Source: Soehngenia sp035406565
GTDB lineage: Bacteria > Bacillota > Clostridia > Tissierellales > Tissierellaceae
Assembly (NCBI GenBank): GCA_035406565.1
Contig: DAONLG010000011.1
Span: 1-23,759, forward strand
Length of the DNA: 23,759 nucleotides
Reading direction: 5' to 3'
Each line of letters begins with the position of its first letter. The first letter of the stretch is position 1. The notes under the pieces are model-generated. The model was not told the origin of the DNA, did not search any database, and worked only from the letters and a program-made list of their open reading frames with translations. This document shows positions 8,205 to 17,010 of this stretch, in pieces. The translations under genes were made by a program, and so were the position numbers.

Positions 8205-9464
8205 TTATTTTGACGCTTCCAATGTCACCTCTATTTTATTTTCTTCTCCATTTCTGAGAATTTCAAGTACCGCTTTTTCATTTGCTTTATATGAGTAAAG
8301 GCTGTTTTTTAAGTCGTACATATCTTCGATCTCTTTGTCGTCTATTTTTGTTATGATATCCCCTGTTTTTAGTCCAGCTTTGCTCGCAGGGCTATTTGCT
8401 TGTACTTCTAATACAACGACTCCACTTTCAGCTTCCAAGTCTATCCCTAATCCCATCTCATATTCTTCTACCGAGACTCCTTTTATGCCTAAATAAACTT
8501 TTTGATAGGTTCCGGTTTTTATAACTTCTTCTATTATTGGCTTTGCTGTATTTATTGGTATCGCAAATCCAAGCCCCTCTGCCGAAGATATCTTTGCTGT
8601 GTTTATACCAACTACTTCTCCTTTTGCATTTAACAAAGGTCCACCGCTATTGCCGGGGTTTATTGAAGCATCAGTTTGTATTAGATTTTCCATCACTACA
8701 TTATTGTCAACTTGAACTGATCTGTTTAATCCTGAGATAATTCCACTTGTTACAGTCCTTTGAAATTCTAACCCTAGAGGGTTGCCAATGGCTATGGCTA
8801 ATTCTCCTACTACCAACGAGTCTGAATCTCCCAAAACTGCCACTGGTAGATTTGTCCTGTTTACTTTTATGATAGCTAAATCCATGTAGTTATCAACCCA
8901 CACTACTTCAGCATTTACCTTTTCTCCATCTTCAAATAAAACTTGAATTTCTTTTGCGTTTCCATCTGATATTACATGGGAGTTAGTTAGGATGTATCCG
9001 TCAGCATCTACAATAATACCTGAACCTACACCGCTAACTAATTGCTGAGTATATAGATAATCTTTGATTTCCACAGTTGTTATCCCGACAACTGAGCTCA
9101 TGCTCTTTTGTACCACCGCAGATACTGTAGTATAGCTATCATTAGGATTTATGATTATTTCTTGATTGTTGTTGGTATTTGTATTGTTATTTGAAGCAAA
9201 CATCTTAATCCCAATAAATGAACCTGCTAACCCACTTAATAATGAAATTATCAAAACAACTACTACTAATGATTTCCATTTGAAAGTCATATTTGTGATA
9301 GTCGCATTGTTAGAATGATTTGCATTCATTTTCTTTGGCTCATCTTCTTTTATTTCTTCATTCTCATCTTCAGCTTTGCTATTACTTTCAAAATTTTCTT
9401 CTTGGTTTTCTATTTTTTCTTGGTTTTCTTCTTGGTTTTCTTCTTTGTATTCGTCGTCCTTCAT
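8205..9464 (-). CDS. htrA: Membrane-anchored HtrA/DegP-like serine protease with PDZ domain (419 aa)
   Basis: A surface quality-control protease of the S1C family. Domains in order: a cytoplasmic, Glu/Asn/Gln-rich tail (1-62), one membrane helix (about 64-89), an Asn-rich linker, a trypsin-like domain and a C-terminal PDZ domain (about 325-415). The catalytic triad is His163 (TNSHVISDG), Asp195 (NYMDLAIIKV) and Ser273 (NPGNSGGPL). The single helix with a cytoplasmic N-terminus places the protease outside the membrane, as in Firmicutes HtrA/HtrB. The acidic tail is encoded by imperfect repeats of a Gln-Glu-Glu-Asn unit. AGGGAGGG lies upstream of the ATG, with a TATAAT at 9483-9488 on the minus strand. 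It is 78 bases downstream of exoA and ends in its own terminator. Confidence 0.94.
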   Translation of the reverse strand: MKDDEYKEENQEENQEKIENQEENFESNSKAEDENEEIKEDEPKKMNANHSNNATITNMTFKWKSLVVVVLIISLLSGLAGSFIGIKMFASNNNTNTNNNQEIIINPNDSYTTVSAVVQKSMSSVVGITTVEIKDYLYTQQLVSGVGSGIIVDADGYILTNSHVISDGNAKEIQVLFEDGEKVNAEVVWVDNYMDLAIIKVNRTNLPVAVLGDSDSLVVGELAIAIGNPLGLEFQRTVTSGIISGLNRSVQVDNNVVMENLIQTDASINPGNSGGPLLNAKGEVVGINTAKISSAEGLGFAIPINTAKPIIEEVIKTGTYQKVYLGIKGVSVEEYEMGLGIDLEAESGVVVLEVQANSPASKAGLKTGDIITKIDDKEIEDMYDLKNSLYSYKANEKAVLEILRNGEENKIEVTLEASK

Positions 9465-9542
9465 ACTTTTCCCTCCTTTATGATTATATTGTAGAACTTG
9501 TTTGTGAAAACTATATGATAAATTAATGGATAGTTTCTAAAA

Positions 9543-10301
9543 TCACTTTATTTCCAATTCAACTGGGCAATGGTCAGAACCATATATGTCCGAGTGGATT
9601 TTAGCATCTATTAGCCTATCTTTTAAACTCTCCGATACTAAGAAATAGTCAATCCTCCATCCTGCATTTCTTTCCCTTGCTTTAGTTAGATAACTCCACC
9701 AAGTGTATGCTCCTTCTTTGTCAGGATAAAAGTACCTAAAAGTATCAATAAATCCAGCATTCAATAATTCTGTAAATTTATTTCTCTCTTCGTCTGTGAA
9801 TCCTGCACTTTTTCGGTTTGAATTTGGATTTTTTAAATCTATCTCTTTATGTGCTACATTTAAATCTCCACATACAATAACTGGTTTTGTCTTTTCTAAT
9901 TCCTTTAAAAAGAACCTAAACTCATCTTCCCACATCATCCTATATTCAAGCCTTTCTAATTCTGTCTTAGAGTTTGGCGTGTAAACATTGACTAAATAAA
10001 AGTCATCATATTCGACTGTGATTATCCTGCCTTCTTTATCGTGTTCCTCTTTATTCATGCCATAGGTTACATCAATGGGTTTTACTTTAGTGAACACCGC
10101 TGTTCCAGAGTATCCCTTCTTTTGAGCAGAATTAAAATACTTATAGTATTCTTCAAGATCGACATCTAAATCAAGTTGGCCTTCTTGCATTTTTGTCTCT
10201 TGAAGGCATAATACATCGGGATTTAGTTTTTTTATTGATTCTATAAATCCTTTTTTCATAATCGCCCTCAGACCGTTTACATTCCATGATACTAATCTCA
10301 T
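9543..10301 (-). CDS. exoA: Exodeoxyribonuclease III / AP endonuclease (252 aa)
   Basis: A base-excision repair enzyme that cuts DNA at abasic sites. Family motifs are complete: MRLVSWNVNGLRA at the start with catalytic Asn7, LQETK with metal-binding Glu35, CGDLNVAH in the centre, and GSDHCPVELEI at the end with Asp243/His244. Length is typical of ExoIII/ExoA, and no signal peptide is present. The gene starts 14 bases after the stop of the TtcA-like gene and probably shares its transcript. Confidence 0.96.
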   Translation of the reverse strand: MRLVSWNVNGLRAIMKKGFIESIKKLNPDVLCLQETKMQEGQLDLDVDLEEYYKYFNSAQKKGYSGTAVFTKVKPIDVTYGMNKEEHDKEGRIITVEYDDFYLVNVYTPNSKTELERLEYRMMWEDEFRFFLKELEKTKPVIVCGDLNVAHKEIDLKNPNSNRKSAGFTDEERNKFTELLNAGFIDTFRYFYPDKEGAYTWWSYLTKARERNAGWRIDYFLVSESLKDRLIDAKIHSDIYGSDHCPVELEIK

Positions 10302-10315
10302 CAGATCATCTCCTT

Positions 10316-11173
10316 CTAGTACTCATCTAAAAATGAATTTTTGATTCCGTTTTTTTCATATCCTAAAACTTGATCTAAGTTAACATTTTGAGCAGCCCTA
10401 AAAATTGACATTTCTACATTTTCATTTGATTCTTTTAATTTATCTATCAATGCTTTTATTTCATATCTCTTATTCCCAATTTTTTTAGCCGCCACCATAC
10501 AAGCACAATTAAGTGGCCAAATTCCACTTGCTCTTATAAATCTCTCAATGTATTTTTCTTCTATTAAATACATAGGTCTAATAAGTTCTAATCCTTCGTA
10601 GTTTTGAGATTTTAATTTGGGCATCATAGTTTTAAAACTACCAGCATACAATAAATTGAGCATTGTGGTTTCTATGACATCATTAAAGTGATGTCCCAAT
10701 GCTAATTTATTGCACCCTAGTTCTTTAGCTTTGCCATATAAAGCCCCTCTTCTCATTCTTGCACACATATAACATGGATATTCTCCAGCAATTCTATCAG
10801 CTACTTCAAACACATTTGCATCGAATATGTGCGCAGGTATCTCTAAATAATCTAAGTTTTCTTCTAAGAGTTTTCGGATATCCTTATGATACCCTGGATC
10901 CATCGCTATAAATTCAATTTCAAAATTATTTTTTCCGTATTTTTTTAACTCTTGAAATAGTTTTGCCATTAAAAGGCTATCTTTGCCTCCAGATATGGCC
11001 ACTGCTATCTTATCGTTGTCTTGTATGAGTTCATATTCCTTGATTGCTTTGATGAATTTTGACCAAATTGGTTTTCTGTAAGTCTTGATGATGCTTCTTT
11101 CGATTTCCTTTAAAGCCTTTTTCTCATTTTCAACAATGATTGTCTCACAGTGATTGATTCTTTCACTTGTCAT
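10316..11173 (-). CDS. ttcA: TtcA-like tRNA 2-thiocytidine synthetase, PP-loop ATPase (285 aa)
   Basis: A PP-loop ATPase that probably adds sulfur to cytidine 32 of tRNA. The ATP pyrophosphatase loop SGGKDS is at 61-66. Two cysteine sites fit the [4Fe-4S]-binding pattern of TtcA: Cys134-x-x-Cys137 (PCYMCARMRRG) and Cys223-x-Cys225 (LNCACMV). The LGHHFNDVIETTMLNLLY block is typical of the family. Other thiolases of the TtcA/TtuA group share these features, so the exact tRNA position is inferred. The ATG at 11173 has GAGGGG upstream. It is 14 bases from exoA, forming a likely two-gene operon, and lies just after a terminator of the YchF-like gene, so it needs a nearby promoter or read-through. 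Confidence 0.85.
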   Translation of the reverse strand: MTSERINHCETIIVENEKKALKEIERSIIKTYRKPIWSKFIKAIKEYELIQDNDKIAVAISGGKDSLLMAKLFQELKKYGKNNFEIEFIAMDPGYHKDIRKLLEENLDYLEIPAHIFDANVFEVADRIAGEYPCYMCARMRRGALYGKAKELGCNKLALGHHFNDVIETTMLNLLYAGSFKTMMPKLKSQNYEGLELIRPMYLIEEKYIERFIRASGIWPLNCACMVAAKKIGNKRYEIKALIDKLKESNENVEMSIFRAAQNVNLDQVLGYEKNGIKNSFLDEY

Positions 11174-11198
11174 GTTCTACTACCCCTCTATCATATTT

Positions 11199-11221
11199 AA
11201 AAGGAGAGTTGAAACTCTCCT
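11199..11221 (-). terminator. Terminator after the YchF-like gene
   Basis: A 9-bp stem (aggagagtt with aactctcct, 11202-11221; in practice 7 bp with a 6-base loop) overlaps the stop codon of the YchF-like gene and is followed on the minus strand by TTTTAAAT. The weak T tract leaves room for read-through into ttcA. Confidence 0.7.
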
Positions 11222-12308
11222 ATACATTAAATCTAAAATTGATTATATCCCCATCTTCAACAATATATTCTTTACCTTCTAAAGTTAATAATCCCAGCTC
11301 TTTTAACTTAGTCATGCTCTTGTGTTCTTTTAAATCCTTGAATTTGCAGACCTCAGCTCTTATAAATCCCTTTTCTATGTCAGAGTGAATTTTACCTGCA
11401 GCTTCTTTTGCAGTAATCCCTTTTCTGATAGGCCAAGCTCTTACCTCGTCTTGACCTGCTGTTAAAAATGAAATTAGCCCTAAATAGTCATAGGCTGTCT
11501 TTGAGAGTAAATCTATGCCAGATTCTTTTATGTTTAAATCTTCCATGAATATTTTTCTATCTTCATCATCTAACTCTCTAAGTTCAAGTTCAGTTTTCAC
11601 TGATATCTCTATGATTGGTGTATTTGATGTTTTAGAGTATTCATAAAGCTCATCTTTCTTTGGATAAGTTTTATTTGCCAGTTGATTTTCATCAATGTTT
11701 ACCACAATTATCATGGGTTGTTGCGAGAGAAATGAAAAAGTCTTTAACACATCTTTTTCTTCGTCACTTAAATCGAGATTGTTTAGTAACAAGCCGTTTT
11801 CTAGACATTCTCTGCATTTTTTTAAAACTTCTAGCTCTAGTAAATTTTCTTTTGTCACTTTTTTAGAATTTTCAATTCTCTCTATTCTATTTTCTATTAC
11901 TTGAAGGTCAGAAAATAGCAACTCTAAGTTCAAAGTCTCAACATCTCTCATAGGGTCAATGTCCCCTTCTACATGTATCACATTGTCATCTTCAAATGCT
12001 CTGACTACATGTACTAGTAAATCAGTCTTTCTGACATTGTCTAAAAATAGATTGCCTGCTCCTTTTCCACTTGATGATCCCTTTACTAATCCCGGGACAT
12101 CTACTACTTCAATTGTCGCATGAGTAGTTTTCTTTGGCTTATAAAGCTCAGTCAAAAAAAGCAACCTTTCATCAGGTATCTTAGCTATACCTATATTTGC
12201 ATTGATCTTTCCTGTTGCGTAACCAGATACTTCTATATTTGAACCTGTCAATAGGTTAAAAAGTGATGTCTTTCCAACAGAAGTTAACCCAACTAATCCT
12301 ATCTTCAT
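11220..12308 (-). CDS. YchF/OLA1-like P-loop GTPase/ATPase with TGS domain (362 aa)
   Basis: A cytoplasmic, Obg-related nucleotide hydrolase of the YchF group, thought to act at the ribosome. The G1 loop is GLTSVGKT (7-14), G3 is DVPGLVKG, and the G4 position reads NIDE, like the NxxE of YchF, which favours ATP over GTP. A helical hairpin (about 130-180) and a C-terminal TGS-like domain (KGITAKEAAGKIHSDIEKGF to the end) complete the family layout. The P-loop differs from the near-invariant GLPNVGKST of housekeeping YchF, and the protein looks divergent, so it may be a paralog rather than the main YchF. It is a single-gene unit with a hairpin at its stop. Confidence 0.85.
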   Translation of the reverse strand: MKIGLVGLTSVGKTSLFNLLTGSNIEVSGYATGKINANIGIAKIPDERLLFLTELYKPKKTTHATIEVVDVPGLVKGSSSGKGAGNLFLDNVRKTDLLVHVVRAFEDDNVIHVEGDIDPMRDVETLNLELLFSDLQVIENRIERIENSKKVTKENLLELEVLKKCRECLENGLLLNNLDLSDEEKDVLKTFSFLSQQPMIIVVNIDENQLANKTYPKKDELYEYSKTSNTPIIEISVKTELELRELDDEDRKIFMEDLNIKESGIDLLSKTAYDYLGLISFLTAGQDEVRAWPIRKGITAKEAAGKIHSDIEKGFIRAEVCKFKDLKEHKSMTKLKELGLLTLEGKEYIVEDGDIINFRFNV

Positions 12309-12390
12309 ATTTTTTCCCCTTTTCTATATATTATGTAAAAATTGTATCAGTTAATAAGTAATATTTCAATATAATAAAGCACATACACAT

Positions 12391-12418
12391 AAAAAATCGG
12401 GGGATATCCCCCGATTTT
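12391..12418 (-). terminator. Terminator of the arc operon
   Basis: A perfect palindrome with an 11-bp arm (AAAATCGGGGG paired with CCCCCGATTTT, 12393-12418) overlaps the arcC stop and is followed by TTTTTT on the minus strand. It is the strongest GC-rich terminator in the window. Confidence 0.92.
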
Positions 12419-13361
12419 ACATTTCTATTACAGTACCTGATACTCCGTCTAATGCTTCTTTTGCTTTGTAAAGAGAAGTTATGATAGCTTTTCTGCCTGG
12501 TTTTGATTTTGCAAAGTTTACAGCAGCTTTTACTTTAGGAAGCATGCTTCCTGGTGCAAAGTGCCCTTCTTCTATATATTTGAGTGCCTCATCCACGCTC
12601 ATATGGTCTAAGTTCTTTTGATCAGGTTTGTTGAAATTAATAGCTACTTTTTCAACTTCTGTCAATATCAATAATATGTCAGCATCCATGTCCTCGGCTA
12701 GTCTTTGTGCTGCTAGATCCTTATCTATTACTGCTGCAATACCTTCTAGAGAGCCATCTTCTTTTTCTATTACTGGAATTCCGCCGCCGCCGCAGGTCAC
12801 CGCAATTGTCGTATCCCAAAGAGTTTTTATTGTGTCTATCTCAACTATTTTCTTTGGAAGTGGTGATGGTACAACTCTTCTGTATCCTCTTCCTGCATCT
12901 TCTTTTACTACATAGCCCTTTTCTTCAGCTAATTTCTTAGCTTCTTCTTCTGTGTAGAATGGTCCTATTGGCTTAGTAGGGTTTTTAAAAGCTTCATCGT
13001 CTTTATCTACTACAACTTGTGTGATAACTGTTACTACTGGTGTGCTTTTACCCCTTTTCTTTAATGCAAATCTCAAAGCTTGTTGTATATGATATCCAAT
13101 ATAGCCTTGGCTCATAGCTCCGCAAACATCAAAAGGCATTGGTGGAGTTACATCTTTTGCAGCTTCTGTAGCAAGTAAAATCCTTCCTACTTGTGGTCCA
13201 TTGCCGTGAACTACTGCAATCTCATAGCCTGCTAAAGATATATCTGCAATGTATTCGCTTGTTCTCTTAACTACTTCTAGTTGTGCCTCTGCTGTTGAAG
13301 GCATTGATTTATCTTCTAATGCGTTTCCTCCTAATGCTACTACTACCCTTGTTGGTCTCAC
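12417..13361 (-). CDS. arcC: Carbamate kinase (314 aa)
   Basis: The last enzyme of the arginine deiminase pathway; it makes ATP from carbamoyl phosphate and ADP. The N-terminus VVVALGGNAL is the amino acid kinase nucleotide loop. VVHGNGPQVG, VTCGGGGIPV and the C-terminal FAPGSMLPKVKAA are carbamate kinase signatures, and the length is typical. It starts 14 bases after arcB, is the last gene of arcABC, and ends in a strong terminator. Confidence 0.97.
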   Translation of the reverse strand: MRPTRVVVALGGNALEDKSMPSTAEAQLEVVKRTSEYIADISLAGYEIAVVHGNGPQVGRILLATEAAKDVTPPMPFDVCGAMSQGYIGYHIQQALRFALKKRGKSTPVVTVITQVVVDKDDEAFKNPTKPIGPFYTEEEAKKLAEEKGYVVKEDAGRGYRRVVPSPLPKKIVEIDTIKTLWDTTIAVTCGGGGIPVIEKEDGSLEGIAAVIDKDLAAQRLAEDMDADILLILTEVEKVAINFNKPDQKNLDHMSVDEALKYIEEGHFAPGSMLPKVKAAVNFAKSKPGRKAIITSLYKAKEALDGVSGTVIEM

Positions 13362-13375
13362 CTTAAATCCTCCTT

Positions 13376-14371
13376 CTAACCTATTGTTGCTACAATTACT
13401 GCTTTTATTGTATGCATTCTATTTTCTGCTTCATCAAAAACAACTGAGTGTCTGCTTCTAAACACTTCATCTGTTACTTCTCTTATATCATAGCCTTGAT
13501 CCATTTGATCTTTAGCCATTTTGGTTTCAAAATCATGGAAACTTGGCAAGCAGTGCATGAATATGCAGTCATCGTTGCCAGTCAGTTTGATCATGTCCAT
13601 AGTGACTTTATATGGAGTCAATAGTTTTACTCTTTCAGGTATTTGTGCTTCTTCTCCCATAGATGCCCAAACATCAGTGTAGATTACATCTGCACCTTTT
13701 ACTGAATTTATGTCATCTGACAGCTCAATGATTGCACCAGTTTCTTTTGCTACCTCAAGTGCTCTATTCATTGCATCTTTGTCAACTTGGTCTATCAATT
13801 CTTTTGGTCCAAGAGCTACGTAGTGCATGCCCATCTTTGCACATCCATACATCCATGCATAGCTCATATTGTTTCTTACATCACCAGCAAAGACTAATTT
13901 TACTTTGTTTAAAGGTTTTGCCACATGTTCCTCAATGGTCAATAAATCCGCTAAAATTTGAGTTGGATGATCAACATCAGTCAGTCCATTCCATACAGGA
14001 ACTCCAGCGTATTTAGCTAAGTCTTCAACAACTTCTTGTTTGTATCCTCTATATTCTATTCCGTCATAAAATCTCCCCAATACTTTAGCAGTATCTTCAA
14101 GAGATTCTTTTTTGCCCATTTGAGAACTTGCTGAATCTAAGAAAGTAACATGAGCTCCTTCTTCTAATGCTGCAACTTCAAATGCACATCTAGTCCTTGT
14201 TGAAGTTTTTTCAAATAGCAATACTATGTTTTTTCCTCTCAACACATAGTTGTATATGCCTGCTCTTTTCTTAGCTTTTAAATCATGCGATAAATCCAAT
14301 AAATACCTGATTTCCTCTGGAGTAAAATCCATAAGTGTTAAAAAACTTCTACCTTTCAAATTGACTGCCAT
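13376..14371 (-). CDS. arcB: Ornithine carbamoyltransferase, catabolic by context (331 aa)
   Basis: Splits citrulline with phosphate to ornithine and carbamoyl phosphate in the arginine deiminase pathway. The carbamoyl phosphate loop STRTR is at 57-61 (FEKTSTRTRC), and HCLPSFHD near the C-terminus is the ornithine-binding HCLP motif. I choose ATG 14371 (MAVNLKGRSF) because AAGGGGGAG lies 7 bases upstream; a longer frame from 14404 would put this ribosome site inside the gene and overlap arcA. Sequence alone does not separate catabolic ArcB from anabolic ArgF; its place between arcA and arcC does. Confidence 0.95.
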   Translation of the reverse strand: MAVNLKGRSFLTLMDFTPEEIRYLLDLSHDLKAKKRAGIYNYVLRGKNIVLLFEKTSTRTRCAFEVAALEEGAHVTFLDSASSQMGKKESLEDTAKVLGRFYDGIEYRGYKQEVVEDLAKYAGVPVWNGLTDVDHPTQILADLLTIEEHVAKPLNKVKLVFAGDVRNNMSYAWMYGCAKMGMHYVALGPKELIDQVDKDAMNRALEVAKETGAIIELSDDINSVKGADVIYTDVWASMGEEAQIPERVKLLTPYKVTMDMIKLTGNDDCIFMHCLPSFHDFETKMAKDQMDQGYDIREVTDEVFRSRHSVVFDEAENRMHTIKAVIVATIG

Positions 14372-14384
14372 ATTATTCTCCCCC

Positions 14385-15605
14385 TTATATTTTTTCTCTA
14401 ACAAAAGGCATGCTCATGCACCTAGGGCCACCTCTGCCCCTTGACAGTTCAGAGCTAGATATTATATTTAATTTAATGCCTTCTTTATCTAATATTTCAT
14501 TTGTCACATAGTTTCTAGAATATACTACCACTTCTCCAGGCGCTATGCAAAGAGTATTTGAGCCGTCATTCCATTGTTCTCTTGCTGCATCTACTACACT
14601 GTCCCCACCGCATTTAATTAGCTTTATTCCATTGACTTTTAAATTTGATTCCAATATTTCTTTCAATGTACCTATTTGAGGGGTTATTTTCAAACTATTT
14701 TTATCCTTTTTCTCTAGCACAAAGGATTTCATAGTATGCTCTATATTTGGGTGAATGACGAATTTGTCATAATCTACCATTGTAAATACTGTATCTAAAT
14801 GCATAAATGTCCTTTGTTTTGGGATATCTATAGCAATGATCTTTTCAAAAGTAGTCTCACTTTTAAATAAATTGAGTGCAAATTTTTCAATAGCATTTGG
14901 ATTGGTCCTTTGTGAAATTCCAACTGCTAATACTTTGTCATTTAAAACTAAGATATCTCCACCTTCTATTGAAAATTCCTCTTGTCTTTCATAAAGGTGG
15001 TCAATCTTTTCATATTTAGGGTGATAGTTAAAAATGTATTTGGCAAATAAAGTTTCTCTATTTCTAGTATGCGTATTCATTCTGTGTATCGTTACTTTAT
15101 CTCCTACACATGCAAACGGGTCTCTAGTAAAGTAAAGGTTAGGCATGGGATCTATTAAAAATGGATAATCACTTTCTAAATATTCTGCTAGATGAACTTT
15201 TATGGTGTTTGTGATTTCGGATTTTCTCACTCCAGCCATCATTTTTAATACCATGTCTTTTTTATCTAATGATAAGAAATACTCTTTTAGTGTGACAATA
15301 TTAAATTCTTCTTTTATTCCTGCCTCGTATAAAAATTCCTCAACAAAAGAATTTAACACTTCTTTTTCAGATAAGGATTCCACGACTAAATCTTCGAGAT
15401 ATAAAACTTCTACGTTCTTTGATTTTAAAGTTTCGGCAAACTCATCATGTTCTTTTTGCGCGATTTTTAAGTATGGAATATCATCAAATAACAATCTTTC
15501 TAGGTATTCTGGCATTAAGTTTTCTAACTCTTTCCCAGGTCTATGCAGCATGACCTGCCTAAGCCTGCCAATCTCTGAATTAACCTCAATTACAGGATTT
15601 TTCAA
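14385..15605 (-). CDS. arcA: Arginine deiminase (406 aa)
   Basis: Hydrolyses arginine to citrulline and ammonia, the first step of arginine fermentation. Active-site regions are complete: LYFTRDPFACVG, FMHLDTVFT with the catalytic His, and RGGPRCMSMPF with the nucleophile Cys396, ten residues from the end. The start codon is TTG at 15605, with GGTGGAG five bases upstream; there is no suitable ATG. A consensus promoter lies about 40 bases upstream. Gaps to arcB (13 bases) and arcC (14 bases) show one operon. No arginine/ornithine antiporter gene is linked here. Confidence 0.97.
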   Translation of the reverse strand: MKNPVIEVNSEIGRLRQVMLHRPGKELENLMPEYLERLLFDDIPYLKIAQKEHDEFAETLKSKNVEVLYLEDLVVESLSEKEVLNSFVEEFLYEAGIKEEFNIVTLKEYFLSLDKKDMVLKMMAGVRKSEITNTIKVHLAEYLESDYPFLIDPMPNLYFTRDPFACVGDKVTIHRMNTHTRNRETLFAKYIFNYHPKYEKIDHLYERQEEFSIEGGDILVLNDKVLAVGISQRTNPNAIEKFALNLFKSETTFEKIIAIDIPKQRTFMHLDTVFTMVDYDKFVIHPNIEHTMKSFVLEKKDKNSLKITPQIGTLKEILESNLKVNGIKLIKCGGDSVVDAAREQWNDGSNTLCIAPGEVVVYSRNYVTNEILDKEGIKLNIISSSELSRGRGGPRCMSMPFVREKI

Positions 15606-15646
15606 AATAACTCCACCCTTCTTAGTGATATGAAACCGTTAACAAT

Positions 15647-15675
15647 ATTATATAAATTAGTTAATCCCTTGTCAA
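15647..15675 (-). promoter_or_regulatory. Consensus sigma-A promoter of arcABC
   Basis: On the minus strand TTGACA (15675-15670) and TATAAT (15652-15647) are separated by exactly 17 bases, a perfect consensus match. Transcription would begin near 15640. A 13-bp perfect dyad ATATT-CGA-AATAT lies just upstream (about 15685-15697) and could be an operator, though it matches no regulator I know well. Confidence 0.85.
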
Positions 15676-15701
15676 ACAATTCTAATATTTCGAATATCTT
15701 A

Positions 15702-16286
15702 TTATTTTTTCATATCGGAAATAAATTCCTGCATCATATCATAAGTCATCATACCAGAAAATTTGCCGTAAATCATTCCATTTTCATCTATAAAATAACT
15801 CGTTGGTAAACCAGAAACAAGATAGTCGCTTGCAATATCTGTAGTTTCATCCAAGACAATAGGAAAAGATATTTTCTTTTCATCAACATATTCCTTTACT
15901 AAATCTAAATCTTCACCCACATTTACTCCCAACACCACTACATCTTCATTTACTGTATATAATCTTTCTAGATCTGGCATTTCAAGATCGCAAAATCCAC
16001 ACCATGTTGCCCAAAAGTTCAACAGCACTATTTTACCTTCAAAATCACTTAAGCTTACATCATTTCCTTCTAAATCTTTCAATGTAAAATCAATAGCCGG
16101 ATCTTTTGATTCTAATTCAGGTGCATCATTTACCATTGGATTTTCAACCTCGCTGTTATCTGCTGGTGTTTGTGAATAAATAGCTCCTTCATTCTCTGCT
16201 ACTTCGTTTGTGCTATTCAATTTCCAAATTCCGATAGCAGATACTGCTATGATTACTGCAAATATAATGATAATTATCTTTTTCAT
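15702..16286 (-). CDS. Membrane-anchored thioredoxin-like protein, TlpA/ResA type (194 aa)
   Basis: An extracytoplasmic thiol oxidoreductase. An uncleaved-looking N-terminal membrane anchor (residues 4-22) is followed by a polar linker and a thioredoxin fold of the AhpC/TSA-Redoxin group starting near residue 62. The active site is WCGFC (Cys96, Cys99), and the cis-proline loop is SGLPTSYFID. It starts 12 bases after ccdA, whose product would pass electrons to it from cytoplasmic thioredoxin. The natural target is unknown: cytochrome c maturation, spore functions or general disulfide reduction are all possible for this family. Confidence 0.9.
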   Translation of the reverse strand: MKKIIIIIFAVIIAVSAIGIWKLNSTNEVAENEGAIYSQTPADNSEVENPMVNDAPELESKDPAIDFTLKDLEGNDVSLSDFEGKIVLLNFWATWCGFCDLEMPDLERLYTVNEDVVVLGVNVGEDLDLVKEYVDEKKISFPIVLDETTDIASDYLVSGLPTSYFIDENGMIYGKFSGMMTYDMMQEFISDMKK

Positions 16287-16298
16287 ATAACAAACCCC

Positions 16299-16988
16299 CT
16301 ATAATAATAAACTGGATATGACAACTAACTTGTCAAAGAATATCAATATTCCAAAAACGACTAAAACTGCTCCCCCTATTAGGGGTATTATTTTTAAAGC
16401 TTTCTCATATCTTGAAAGTAAAATAGTGAATTTCGATATGAACAATGCAGTTAGTACAAATGGTATCGCCATGCCAATAGAATAGATTAGCAGCAAAATT
16501 CCACCCTCTAAAACCGAACTATCTATCGATGCCATAAAAAGTATTGAACCAAGTACTGGCCCAAAACAAGGGCTCCACCCTCCAGCAAAAGCCATTCCCA
16601 TGAATGTTGAACTGAGCATATTATTGACTTTTTTCGGAGCTTTTAACCTTTTATCTTTGCCTAAAAAACTAAATTTTAATATTCCCATGTAGTTAAGCCC
16701 AAATATGATTATTATAATTCCACTTAACTTCAAAAATAAGTTTCTGTTTTGAGAAAATATTTTTCCAACAAACGAAGCACTCAATCCCATTATTATAAAT
16801 ATTATTGTAAAGCCTATTATAAATCCTAAAGTCCTTTGCAGCACAATCTCCTTATTGTCTCTCGCATCTTCTAGATCTCCTATCCCCGAGATGTACATGA
16901 TATATGCCGGTATCATTGGCAAAAGACAAGGAGAAAAAAATGACAATAAACCTGCAAAAAAAGCAGAAAAACTAGTAACATCTGTCAT
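16299..16988 (-). CDS. ccdA: CcdA/DsbD-like thiol-disulfide membrane transporter (229 aa)
   Basis: A six-helix membrane protein that moves reducing power across the membrane. The two redox cysteines sit in FFSPCLLPMIPAY (Cys21, first helix) and GGWSPCFGPVLG (fourth helix), as expected for CcdA. I use ATG 16988 because GGAGG is 7 bases upstream; the TTG six bases earlier is too close to the ribosome site. It is the first gene of a pair with the TlpA/ResA-like protein. A TATAAT (17006-17011, minus strand) lies just before it, with a poor -35. Confidence 0.92.
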   Translation of the reverse strand: MTDVTSFSAFFAGLLSFFSPCLLPMIPAYIMYISGIGDLEDARDNKEIVLQRTLGFIIGFTIIFIIMGLSASFVGKIFSQNRNLFLKLSGIIIIIFGLNYMGILKFSFLGKDKRLKAPKKVNNMLSSTFMGMAFAGGWSPCFGPVLGSILFMASIDSSVLEGGILLLIYSIGMAIPFVLTALFISKFTILLSRYEKALKIIPLIGGAVLVVFGILIFFDKLVVISSLLL

Positions 16989-17010
16989 AATCAAACCTCC
17001 AAAATATTAT

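Noticed and set aside
15202..15633. A 143-residue plus-strand ORF across arcA
   Set aside because: It lies antisense to a fully conserved arginine deiminase gene and has no ribosome site or recognisable domain.
15685..15697. The ATATTCGAAATAT dyad before arcABC as an ArgR or FNR operator
   Set aside because: It matches neither the ArgR box (TGAAT...ATTCA) nor the FNR site (TTGAT...ATCAA) well enough; kept only as an unassigned dyad.
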